Notes under the pieces: generated by a model
Told to the model about the DNA's origin: nothing
What the model saw: the letters and a program-made list of their open reading frames with translations, nothing else
Database searches by the model: none
NCBI GenBank assembly: GCA_026003175.1
Contig: BPGT01000002.1
Location: 992,001-1,056,000, forward strand
From: Armatimonadota bacterium
GTDB lineage: Bacteria > Armatimonadota > HRBIN16
DNA length: 64,000 nucleotides
Reading direction: 5' to 3'
Made by a program: the position numbers and the translations under genes
In this document: positions 55,714 to 64,000 of the stretch, piece after piece
Numbering within the stretch: the first letter of the stretch is position 1
Layout: every line of letters begins with the position of its first letter

Positions 55714-58005
55714 TCAATCTGGCTCTAAGAAGCCGAAGTACCTGCCGCGCCAGTACGCCTCAAGGAAGTCCGCACTCCCTACCTCGCGCTGCGTGTTGTC
55801 TTCAAATATCAGCGACAGATTCGCGCTGCGCCAGCGGTCACTGCCCGGCTCCAGAACGTATAAGCCCGCCGGCGTGGAGCAGAATACCCTCCTGCTGCCA
55901 TAAGGCACGAACAGCGCATACACCACCGGGATGTCCAGTCCCTCGTGAACTGTCCGCCAGCGTTTCTGCGACGGTTCCAGCCTCATCACCCCCTGCTCCG
56001 TGTGTGCCCAGAGCACTCCCTCTTGTCCGTTATCTATCGCCAGCAAGCGCAGGGTTGCTGGAATGACGTCGCGCATTAGCCCTTGGGGTCCCTCCTCGCG
56101 CATCCTTCGGTAGAGGGTCTGCAGCTCGTGCGAGTGCGTGCGCCCTGCATCTTCGCTTTGACAGAGCACGCTGCCGCGAAAACCGCCGTAGTTCACGCGA
56201 AAAGCGGCATAAACACGTTCGCTGCGCCCGGGTTCAGCCAGCAATAGCGGTAGCGCAGGAGCGTTGTCCTCGAGCCCAACAGTTGCCCCTCTCTGCCATG
56301 GACCCTCAGGTGCCTCCCTGCTCCATATCACCCCATCCAGCAGGGCGTACACGCGTACCGGCTCGCCTTCCGATACAGCGAACAACCGCTCTCTTGCCGG
56401 AGGCACGTCCCCTGTCAGACAGTCCCAACGATGCCCAATCCATTGCTCGCCGTCGTCGCGGCTACGGTAGACGCCGCCTTCCGTCACCACGTAAAGCATA
56501 TTGGGGTTCTTGTGCGAGGTAAAAACCTGCGTGATGTTTCCAACATTGACGGGTAGCGGCAACTTCGTCCAGGTGCTTCCTCCGTCCAGAGTTTGATAGA
56601 GCGAGCTGCCTGCGGCGGCGTAGAGATGTCCCACATACCTGCCTGCTGCGATAAAATGCGCCTTCTCCGGGGGCAGAGCGTCCAGCTTTCGCCATGTCTT
56701 GCCCGCATCACGGGTGCGGTAGATGGTTCCGTTCCCCTCCAAAGCAAACCACACATGCTCGTCCGCTGGAGAAACCGCTACACTCACGATGGGCCTACTC
56801 AGCCAGCCGTCCAGCGCGTACGGGTCACCTTTCCACTGGAATTCGTTATCGCGAGGCGATTCATGCAGGGGCAACGGCTCCAATGCCCTGCCATCCTTTA
56901 TCGCGATGTCTTTGCGCAGGCTGTTCATGCGCGGGCGAAAGACCTTATCTACCGGATAGTGCTGCAGCGTCCATCGGGCGTTTTGTAACGCTTCTTCCTT
57001 TCCCGGCGTGTCAGGGAACAGGGAGAAGTGAATGTAGGTATATAGAGGACATCTGTCGCGCCAGTGTGCCTGCCACATCTGTTGCGCCACATGCCGGTAG
57101 AACGCCCGCATCGTTTCGTCTTTGTCGATACGCATCAACACTTCGAGGTGATGGTACACGTGATTGCAGTCGTCAAAGCTCTCCACGCCCAGCACTGGTC
57201 CGGTGTATCCGCGCACGTTGTACTGCTTTGCCAGCCGTTCGTGGGCTTCCAAAAACTTTGCCTTGCCAGTAAAGTGATGGGCAACGCGCAGCGCGGAAAG
57301 TGCCATCACCACGTTCAGGCTGGGTGTGCGTCCGTCGGTAAAACCCAGAATGGTGTCGGAGACGTTGCCGTACTCGTCGTGCACGTTCATATCACGATCC
57401 AGCCAGTAATCCACCATCGCTTCGAGAGCCTGTGCACACTGCTTCTTCTCCTGTTCATCCGCTACCAGCAAAGCGTACAGCGCGAAGGCATGAGCTGCGC
57501 TGCTGTAAGTATGGTGGCTGGGACTACCGCGCCAGCGATACTCTTCATAAGGCGGCTGCCCCTGGTGCCACAGGTGAGCGCTGCGCGGGTTCAGCCGCTC
57601 CTCGCGCGTCTCCCCTCTGCCTTTCACATACCCACGCGCGATAAACCCGCGAATACCCGAAATCTGTGTGAGGCTGAGCAGTCCCTGAAATATCTGTCGA
57701 CAGTGCTCGCGCACCGCGGGGTCTTTGGTCAGCAAGTACCGGTGAATCTCTCCCGACAGGTAGTAACACGTCCAGTTGATACTGTGCGCCACATCCGAAC
57801 CGCCTTCGGTGGTATGGTCGGCAGGTTGACCTTCCAGTGGGCACTCAATCTGGGCGATGTACAGTCCGTTCAACCAGTGTTTGCGCAGTACGTCTTCTTC
57901 GAATCTCAGCGCCTTTTCCCTAAGCGGGATGTCCCAGCTACCCTGCGCCACAGCACCAGATGCCATTAGCATCCATAGCACCCCCGTCACAATGACGAAC
58001 TTCAT
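55714..58005 (-). CDS. Secreted alpha/alpha-toroid plus Asp-box propeller protein
   Basis: 763 residues with GGAGGAAG upstream. Signal peptide up to SGAVAQG. Residues about 30-380 are all-helical with aromatic and Asn/His-rich loops (HSINWTCYYLSGEIHRYL, HHTYSSAAHAFALYALL), like an alpha/alpha-toroid (lyase or GH-like). Residues about 420-740 are a BNR/Asp-box propeller: TRDAGKTWRKL, TLDGGSTWTKL and SRDDGEQW. Proteins with a toroid and propeller often act on polysaccharides. The enzyme class is not known. It is divergent from the gene at 58176. Confidence 0.6.
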   Translation of the reverse strand: MKFVIVTGVLWMLMASGAVAQGSWDIPLREKALRFEEDVLRKHWLNGLYIAQIECPLEGQPADHTTEGGSDVAHSINWTCYYLSGEIHRYLLTKDPAVREHCRQIFQGLLSLTQISGIRGFIARGYVKGRGETREERLNPRSAHLWHQGQPPYEEYRWRGSPSHHTYSSAAHAFALYALLVADEQEKKQCAQALEAMVDYWLDRDMNVHDEYGNVSDTILGFTDGRTPSLNVVMALSALRVAHHFTGKAKFLEAHERLAKQYNVRGYTGPVLGVESFDDCNHVYHHLEVLMRIDKDETMRAFYRHVAQQMWQAHWRDRCPLYTYIHFSLFPDTPGKEEALQNARWTLQHYPVDKVFRPRMNSLRKDIAIKDGRALEPLPLHESPRDNEFQWKGDPYALDGWLSRPIVSVAVSPADEHVWFALEGNGTIYRTRDAGKTWRKLDALPPEKAHFIAAGRYVGHLYAAAGSSLYQTLDGGSTWTKLPLPVNVGNITQVFTSHKNPNMLYVVTEGGVYRSRDDGEQWIGHRWDCLTGDVPPARERLFAVSEGEPVRVYALLDGVIWSREAPEGPWQRGATVGLEDNAPALPLLLAEPGRSERVYAAFRVNYGGFRGSVLCQSEDAGRTHSHELQTLYRRMREEGPQGLMRDVIPATLRLLAIDNGQEGVLWAHTEQGVMRLEPSQKRWRTVHEGLDIPVVYALFVPYGSRRVFCSTPAGLYVLEPGSDRWRSANLSLIFEDNTQREVGSADFLEAYWRGRYFGFLEPD

Positions 58006-58175
58006 CGCACTGCTTCCTCCGGCTCGATATCATGTGATCCATTCTTCTCCCTGCAAGCCCGTACTCCTATCATCGGCATTGATACCGGAAATAACGCCTC
58101 CCCGTAGGGTTATCAGCTGGTGTCTTTCCGAGCGTATGGAACAACCCCACCGAGACCCCAAGTGAGGAGCAGTCT

Positions 58176-59807
58176 ATGAGAATCATCTATCGCCTGTGGC
58201 TATACATAGCCGTCTGCTGCGCGTTGAACATAACCACTTCTGCTCAGATGACGCCTGCGGGTACGCAGATACAACTGCAGGCAACCGCTACGTACACCGA
58301 TAGCAGCGGTAACACCTACACCTCTGTTTCGAACACGGTCACGCTCACCGTGGCACAAGTGGCAGATGTTCAGGTCACCCTTGCTGTGCAAAACGCCACA
58401 CTGAACCCGGGAAGCTCCTACAACTTCCCCGTAACCGTGAAAAACACTGGCAACGGTGATGACTTCTACCAACTGAGCGCGGGCACACTGCCCGCAGGAT
58501 GGTCGGTCATCTTCGTCGAGGACACGAACGGCAACGGTCAACGCGACAGCAATGAGAATACCACCATCAGCCGTACGCCCACACTCCGAATGGGCGAGGA
58601 ATATAAGCTATTTGTTACGGTTACCGCTCCGCCAGACCCGGTGACCGGAAGCTCGGTGCAAGCACTTCCCTTCCGCGTGACTTCCAACTTCGACAACCAG
58701 AAATTCGCCCTAAACAGCGTATCGGCGGATGTGGTAAACCCCTTCTCGCCGCTGTGGACAGCCAGTGTGCCCGGTGGCGTGCAGGGCGATGTTACTATTA
58801 CTGGCGGCAAGGCAGTCGTCGGTTCTGCTTCTGGACAGCTGTACACCTACTGGGTGAAGGGACAAAGTGCAGGCACAACCGCCTGGGATACCCCGGTCAA
58901 TCTGGGAGCTGCCATGCCGGGGCGCGTCTCGGCACGGGGAGGTACGCTGTTCGTGCCTACTGCCGATGGGCGCGTACAGCTGGTGGACTTGAACTCTGGC
59001 ACGGTGCTGGGCACGCGCACCGTCGCCAGCGGGGTAAGCATCGCCGCGTCGCCGGTGATACAAAACGGTATCCTGTTCGTGCCCGCGCAGGATGGACGCA
59101 TTCGTTCGTTCGACGCCAACGGGATGCTGCTCGCCGAATCCGCCCCATGGGGAAGCGAATTCTCCTCTACCCCGTCCGCGCCGGGCACCACACACCTGTG
59201 GGCAGGCACGGGCGATGGGCATGTGGTGTGTTTCCGCTCCAGCGACCTGCAGGGAGTCTGGGCGGAGATGGTGTCGCCCGGTCAACCCGTCACCAGTTCA
59301 CCCTGGATTGACCTCGCCACGAACACGCTGTTCATCGGCGGGCAGAACGGGTTGCTTTATGCCATGAACGCCACCCCTGACCCAACGGTTCCGCATGTGC
59401 GCTGGATGTACGACGCGGGTGCGGCGATAGTAGGCAGTCCCTTTTTTGATTGGGTGGCGAAGGTGGTGTACTTCGGCACGATAGACGGCAAGATTCACGC
59501 AGTAAATGCCGCCGATGGCACCGCGAAAAGCGGTTATCCCATCCAGCCTCGCGATGCGGGCAAGTTCCTGGCAATGCCCATCGTGGTGCGCAGGAGCGGC
59601 AGCAACACGCCTTACATCTATATCGGTAGCGACAACGGCAGGTTCTACGCTATCAACGCCGACAGCCCACAGGAGTTCTACCTGTACGATGGTAGCAATA
59701 ACGGTGAGTCGTTCGTGCGCTCACCCAGCATTTCGGGGTTATCGGCGGACGACGTGATCGTGGCGGCGTCGACAAACGGCAAGATACTGGCTTTCCCGCT
59801 GAAGTAA
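58176..59807 (+). CDS. Secreted PQQ-like propeller protein with Ig-like N-terminal domain
   Basis: 543 residues with GAGGAG upstream. Signal peptide (VCCALNITTSA). Residues 25-190 form a CARDB/NEW3-type beta domain (VQNATLNPGSSYNFPVTVKN, then GWSVIFVEDTNGNGQRDSNE, a calcium-loop-like motif). The rest are PQQ/quinoprotein-type propeller blades (VFCR-like, LYAMNATPDP, YIYIGSDNGRFYAINA). Such proteins are surface or secreted structural/binding proteins. No enzyme residues were recognised. Confidence 0.75.
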   Translation: MRIIYRLWLYIAVCCALNITTSAQMTPAGTQIQLQATATYTDSSGNTYTSVSNTVTLTVAQVADVQVTLAVQNATLNPGSSYNFPVTVKNTGNGDDFYQLSAGTLPAGWSVIFVEDTNGNGQRDSNENTTISRTPTLRMGEEYKLFVTVTAPPDPVTGSSVQALPFRVTSNFDNQKFALNSVSADVVNPFSPLWTASVPGGVQGDVTITGGKAVVGSASGQLYTYWVKGQSAGTTAWDTPVNLGAAMPGRVSARGGTLFVPTADGRVQLVDLNSGTVLGTRTVASGVSIAASPVIQNGILFVPAQDGRIRSFDANGMLLAESAPWGSEFSSTPSAPGTTHLWAGTGDGHVVCFRSSDLQGVWAEMVSPGQPVTSSPWIDLATNTLFIGGQNGLLYAMNATPDPTVPHVRWMYDAGAAIVGSPFFDWVAKVVYFGTIDGKIHAVNAADGTAKSGYPIQPRDAGKFLAMPIVVRRSGSNTPYIYIGSDNGRFYAINADSPQEFYLYDGSNNGESFVRSPSISGLSADDVIVAASTNGKILAFPLK

Positions 59808-60201
59808 GCGGGTTCGCTCCAGCGGTTGACCGTGCACAACGGGATTGTCATAATCCTGCTTAAAACTCCATCAGATGCCGGGTCCTCGCCTCAGGGCGGG
59901 GACCCTTGAAAAGAGGCATCGCCTGTTACCATTCACCAGCAAATGGTCACGAATGCCCGCAGGGTCGTAACGAGCCTCGTTCTGTCTGCACACCTGCTCA
60001 AATCCCTGAGGGTGTTCGAAATTGCTGGTTGAATGGATAGATAACCTAACCCCCTTGCCCCCTTCCCTGCAAGGGAAGGGGGAACGCCCCTCTCCTCGTA
60101 GGAGAGGGGACGGGGGTGAGGTAAGGCAGGGATAGCAAGAACGCCTCTCTCCTTGCGCTACAACCAACTTCTCAACAATTCTCGAACACCCTCACAACTC
60201 C
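59808..60201. repeat. Intergenic region with REP-like repeat
   Basis: A GC-rich stem GGGTCC/GGACCC lies at 59880-59905 and could end transcription of the propeller gene. At 60049-60125 a REP-like block (CCCCCTTCCCTGCAAGGG, CCCCTCTCCTCGTAGGAGAG, GACGGGGGTGAGG) matches those at 18430 and 43238. No gene is seen. Confidence 0.5.
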
Positions 60202-60230
60202 TTGACAACCGCAGCTATCTCTGCTACACT
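60202..60230 (+). promoter_or_regulatory. Promoter of dockerin/FN3 gene
   Basis: TTGACA (60202-60207), 17 bases, TACACT (60225-60230). Confidence 0.7.
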
Positions 60231-60249
60231 GTAAGCAGAATAATGCAAC

Positions 60250-60266
60250 AGGCATTTTGAATGCCT
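60250..60266 (+). promoter_or_regulatory. 5'-UTR hairpin
   Basis: AGGCATT-TTG-AATGCCT, a perfect 7-bp stem with 3-base loop just upstream of the AGGAGGT ribosome-binding site. It may stabilise the message. Confidence 0.4.
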
Positions 60267-60286
60267 GACACCAAGGAGGTCTCAAA

Positions 60287-62292
60287 ATGTTCAAGCGCAC
60301 AACCGGTTTCGCTACCCTCCCCTCAGTGTAATCCTTGCTACACTTCTTGTGCTGTGGGCGACGCTGGCTAACGCCCAGCAACCGCCGACTATCACCCTCA
60401 TCAACGGCGATATCGACGGAGACAATGAAGTGACCCTCTTTGACCACGGCATCCTGGTGGCCAACTTCGGCTTGAGCGAGCAAGAGCCCGGCTTCAACCC
60501 CGAAGCGGATTTGGACGGGGACACGGAGGTCACCCTGTTCGACTTCGGCATCCTCGTCAACCACTTCGGCGAGATTGGGTTAGACGCGCTCGTCGGGCGT
60601 GGAACAGCCGATGGAAGAGGGTTTGAGCGTGCCTCTGCGGTTGCGTTTAGGCGATTGGGGTGGTCATCCGAGCCGTGTGATCTAGCGTGGAGTTTCGTGC
60701 GAAGGCGGTGGGCACGGAGAGTAACCCCGATGCACCGGTATACGTCCAAACGGTGAGCATCGTTGCTCCGACAGCGGAGGTGGAGGTGGAGTTGACCCTG
60801 CCTGCTGGGTGCGTATACCGTTCAGGCGAAGGCGAGCCACTGGCTGAGGGGTGAAGGTGTGGCTTTGACCTCCGTGCCGTGGATATTCGCTGCGCCAACG
60901 GGGGCGAACAAGGTGACGGTGTATTGGGACGAGGTGCAGGGCGCGACAGGTTATCGGGTGCGCTGGGGCACAGCAAGCGGGGTATATCCCAACGTGTCTT
61001 CGGTACAGTCTGCGGATGCGCGGATGTTAAGCATCACGGGTTTAACCTCCGAGCAGGAGTATTACTTTGTGGTGGAGGCGGAGCGCAACGGGGTATGGAG
61101 TGCTCCATCGGAGGAGGATAGTGCGATACCCCATGTGGGGGCGATACCGTGGGATACGGAGGACCCGAACCAGATTATTCCTGCGATTCGTGCGGCGCTC
61201 GGGCTATGGGACGGGGATGTCAGCGCCTTATCCCCGGATGGATGGTATTATTCGGAAGTAAACTGGGTCCGCACACGTGAAAGAGCACTGTATCTACTTT
61301 CTCCTGATACCTCTGAAGCCGCTACTATCGATGGCCGAGTACTGCAACCCATGCCCCAGCAGAGGGAGCGGCAGTCACAGTGTACTCACACTGGTCCTTA
61401 TCGCCGAGTAAGAACACTTGAAAATCTGAACGCGACTCGAGCGGCAGGCGAGTTTTATCTACCGCCGCGGCGGAACCCCTCGGCGAACGTGTTTTATTTT
61501 GATTTGCCTCAGAGTATGTGGGCTCCTACAGGAGCAGATGGGACCTGCGATACACCGCATGTCTATCTGGGGATGGAATATCAAGCACAAGGTGGGCAGA
61601 AAGTTGATATAGAGGGAATACTAGCTTTACATCCTGCAGGACGAGGAATCTACAACCCTCGAACACGTTCCGAAGAGGGAAAAACACATGGGTCTGCGCC
61701 ACCAAACTTTGACCGATGGCTTATCATGCTGAATATTCCCAAGCGAAACGGAGGGCGAAGCTATCTTGCCGTTGGTGAACCTATCTCCTATGGGGTGAAC
61801 GGGGCAGAGGCGCCGTATGGCTTCGTAGTCTGGATGATGTTGGGCTTAGAAGGCACTGATGATAAACTGGTGAGCTTTCATGTTCACGCTTGGAAGTATC
61901 TGCTCGAAGATCAGCGGTCTGATCGACCATCCTATAAGCAAGTAGTCGTCGGATGCGCCTATCGGCGAGAATCTGTGTCGCCTCCTGGCGGCGGGGCACG
62001 TCTGCGAAGAAACGTCACCATAGCTCAGCGTGAGGAGGCAGTTGCGGATTCTGAAGGCTGGAAACGAACCGGTTCTTTCTTGCTCAAGTGCGGGGTTGGT
62101 CGCGCACCACTCTTTGCACAAGAGGATTTGCAAGAAATCTCGGTGTACCTTGAACCTGGTGGTTGGCAGCTCTGGACCGGGGGTGTTTCGGAGACGCCTG
62201 TAAACTGCCCTCCAACCGGTGTCATAACGGTGGAGCAACCGGTTCAAGAGTGGTACCGAGAGGTAGTTAGTATAGACTTGCGGAGGAGGTAG
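60287..62292 (+). pseudogene. Secreted dockerin/DWGG/FN3 protein with unique C-terminal domain, several frame lesions
   Basis: The ATG at 60287 has a strong AGGAGGT upstream. A signal peptide opens MFKRTTGFATL, but a C4 tract (60319-60322) throws it into a TAA at 60329. The next frame carries LSVILATLLVLWATLANAQ and a dockerin-like domain with DGDNEVTLFDHGIL and DGDTEVTLFDFGIL. Then come a carboxypeptidase-regulatory-like DWGG domain and an FN3 domain (WGTASGVYPNVSSVQ), the first two with frame changes near 60590-60620, at a TAG (60683-60685) and at an extra T (60810). From 60859 to 62290 the frame is intact: FN3, then a 370-residue domain unique to this copy. Unknown function; cell-surface or secreted. 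Confidence 0.7.
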
Positions 62293-62299
62293 GCTACAA

Positions 62300-63349
62300 A
62301 TGTGGTGGCGTATGGACAGGCAGGAGGAAACGTTTCCTCTTCTCGAGAGCATGTGTGAATATGATGACAAGTTATCTGCGCCTAAGGGGTTTATCTGGCT
62401 TCTTCACTGTATAAGAAACTCAGAGCGCATCGTCAAGAAAGAACCGCTCTTTTTAGTCCCTCGACTAAGTCTAGATGAGGGGCATTGTACCCATTCCCCT
62501 AACGGGAGATACTATTATCACTCCGAATTCATCGCTTCCCCTGATAACCCTGACGACTACGCCGCTATGACGTTATTCTGGGAGCGTGGGCAATCCATGC
62601 CTCACAAACTTCCTATCTCCTCGCTATTCTATGCAGTTTTTTCCCCCGATAGCCGGTTCCTGTGCGGGTTCACTAAGGATGGCGCCTATCGCGCGGGTGT
62701 CAGCAGCTTTTATGTAGTAGAGTGTGCCACTCGGAAAGTACGCCTGTTGTTTCGTCTGAAGTCGCCCCAAGATTTCACTTACAAGTGGGGTTGGTACCCT
62801 GACAGTCGGCATATCTGGTACGCCCTCGGTAAATTCCGCGAGGAGAAGAAAGTGACAATCTACAAGTGCGATATCTCTTCGGGCACGCAGGTGCTGCTGC
62901 AAGGCGTAGAGCGCGAGGCAGTGTTCAGGGACTGGGACCTTCTGGACCCACGTTATCGCTACAACTTGTTAACGGAAAATGCACAAGCTTTTGCATACGC
63001 ACGCAACCATCAAATACGGGTTCGTGTGGAGCCGATACGCGAGTGGGGCGAGGCAAAGCAGGGAGAGTCCGAAGTGTACGTTGAGAGGCGAGGTGGGCAA
63101 TCACGCCGATTGATACGTAGGAACGAACACCAGTGGATGCGAATTCAACCCCTAGATGTCTCCGAAGATGGGCAGTGGATATTACTGAAGTGTGAAAATT
63201 TGATAACGTATCAAGAGGCGAACCAAACAACGCAATCTATTCGCTCTGAACTCATCGTGTGGCACGCGCCGACGAAGCAGCATCGTGTGTATGCTCGCGC
63301 GGAGTATCCTCCTGTAGGGATGCCGGACTGGTGGTTTGTGCGCGAGTAG
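62300..63349 (+). CDS. TolB/WD40-like propeller protein encoded behind the FN3 tip
   Basis: 349 residues, 7 bases after the FN3 gene, with GGAGGAGG upstream. LSLDEGHCTHSPNGRYYY, FSPDSRFLCGFTKDGAY, WGWYPDSRHIWYALG and LDVSEDGQWILLK are repeated blade motifs of a TolB/WD40-like propeller. No signal peptide was seen, so it is probably cytoplasmic. Its place, after a variable tip and before a second FN3 core, is like that of an immunity or accessory gene in polymorphic systems. This is only an inference. No homologue was recognised. Confidence 0.6.
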   Translation: MWWRMDRQEETFPLLESMCEYDDKLSAPKGFIWLLHCIRNSERIVKKEPLFLVPRLSLDEGHCTHSPNGRYYYHSEFIASPDNPDDYAAMTLFWERGQSMPHKLPISSLFYAVFSPDSRFLCGFTKDGAYRAGVSSFYVVECATRKVRLLFRLKSPQDFTYKWGWYPDSRHIWYALGKFREEKKVTIYKCDISSGTQVLLQGVEREAVFRDWDLLDPRYRYNLLTENAQAFAYARNHQIRVRVEPIREWGEAKQGESEVYVERRGGQSRRLIRRNEHQWMRIQPLDVSEDGQWILLKCENLITYQEANQTTQSIRSELIVWHAPTKQHRVYARAEYPPVGMPDWWFVRE

Positions 63350-63514
63350 ATGAACTCTATAGCATATCAACCCGGCCCTGGATCCCGAAGAGCGATGGAT
63401 TGAGATGGTATTTGGATACGAGGAGGCAGGCCCTATCGCCAGGAACTGGCGTGCAAGAGGCACTTATTTTATATTCGCAGACCAACCGATCATCCGAGCC
63501 GAAGCATATAGGTA

Positions 63515-64000
63515 GAGTTTCGTGCGAAGGCGGTGGGCACGGAGAGTAACCCCGATGCACCGGTATACGTCCAAACGGTGAGCATCGTTGCCCCGTCGGC
63601 AGAGGTGGATGTAGAGTTGACCCTGCCTGCTGGGGCGTATACGGTTCAGGCGAAGGCGAGCCACTGGCTAAGGGGTGAAGGTGTGGCATTGACCTCCGTG
63701 CCGTGGATATTCGCTGCGCCAACGGGGGCGGACAAGGTGACGGTGTATTGGGACCCTGTGCTGGGAGCGACAGGTTATCGGGTGCGCTGGGGCACAGCGA
63801 GCGGGGTATATCCCAACGTGTCTTCGGTACAGTCTGCGGATGCGCGGATGTTAAGCATCACGGGTTTAACCTCCGAGCAGGAGTATTACTTTGTGGTGGA
63901 GGCGGAGCGCAACGGGGTATGGAGTGCTCCATCGGAGGAGGATAGTGCGATTCCCCATGTGGGGGCGATACCGTGGGATAGCGGGGATGCTTCACTAATA
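63515..64000 (+). CDS. Displaced FN3 carrier copy 2 with different tail, runs off window
   Basis: The frame is open from 63512, directly after a TAG at 63509-63511. It reads VEFRAKAVGTESNPDAPV, ASHWLRGEGVALTSVPW, WGTASGVYPNVSSVQS, VEAERNGVWSAPSEED and then WDSGDASL before the window ends. The DNA is about 95% identical to 60690-61156 of copy 1, up to CCGTGGGATA, and then differs abruptly. The N-terminal signal, dockerin and start of the DWGG domain are missing. There is no ribosome-binding site. It is probably a silent cassette. Confidence 0.7.

Noticed and set aside
59930-60010. GTAACGAGCC near 59970 as a stray CRISPR repeat
   Set aside because: Only 10 bases match the minus-strand repeat start; the rest diverges and no spacing pattern is present.

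Overview
The window looks like chromosomal DNA of a free-living, probably thermophilic bacterium of the Armatimonadota or a close relative. This is inferred, not proven. The support is the mix of secreted proteins with dockerin-like DGDNEVTLFD repeats, paired Tat-exported Gfo/Idh/MocA oxidoreductases, DUF1080/ThuA/DUF4832/CehA-type proteins, a DUF6785-like membrane protein, and a long CRISPR array whose repeat has an ATTGAAAC end. Housekeeping genes (ftsK, mnmA, holB, groES-groEL) show that this is a chromosome rather than a plasmid or phage.

Layout. 1-3.4 kb is a graveyard of displaced RHS C-terminal tips: three partial copies of the RHS core, each followed by a different tail and by small membrane or ankyrin proteins that may be immunity factors. 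3.4-8.5 kb holds a multi-TM protein, a PhyH dioxygenase with a near-consensus promoter, a Tat-exported beta-helix protein and a DUF1638 protein. 8.7-14.1 kb has ftsK, yjbQ and an ArsR-ZntA metal-efflux operon with a visible operator. 14.1-18.3 kb is a leftward operon: nfeD (frameshifted), slipin, a DapA-like aldolase and a glycosyltransferase. 18.6-23.1 kb has mnmA-DUF948-YtxH-AI-2E and then holB. 23.4-31.0 kb is a sugar/phosphoester cluster: three Gfo/Idh/MocA oxidoreductases, a purple-acid-phosphatase-like enzyme and a CehA/McbA-type hydrolase.

31.2-36.9 kb is a CRISPR array of 86 apparently identical 30-bp repeats and 85 spacers. It is read leftward from a leader and promoter at about 37.0 kb, and no cas gene is present in the window. 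37.1-41.0 kb encodes a Tat-exported, PaoABC-like molybdenum hydroxylase in the order FeS-Moco-FAD. 41.3-50.9 kb has a methyltransferase, a frameshifted aldo/keto reductase, a GH20 enzyme, two toxin-antitoxin-like remnants, a PilB/GspE ATPase, DUF1080, DUF4832 and a dicarboxylate symporter. 51.0-53.0 kb is groES-groEL under a CIRCE operator. 53.1-59.8 kb has a frameshifted ThuA-DUF1080 fusion, an M48 protease and two large secreted propeller proteins.

59.8-64.0 kb contains a damaged secreted dockerin/DWGG/FN3 gene with a unique C-terminus and a following propeller gene. After these comes a second, N-terminally truncated copy of the same FN3 core with a different tail. The arrangement mirrors RHS tip replacement but on a dockerin/FN3 carrier.

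Two patterns cross the window. First, three unrelated genes (nfeD, the aldo/keto reductase and ThuA-DUF1080) are each put out of frame by one extra G in the same coding-strand octamer, CGGGGGTA. Second, polymorphic carrier genes with displaced tips sit at both ends. Start sites were chosen from Shine-Dalgarno spacing. All family calls come from reading motifs by eye, without database searches.
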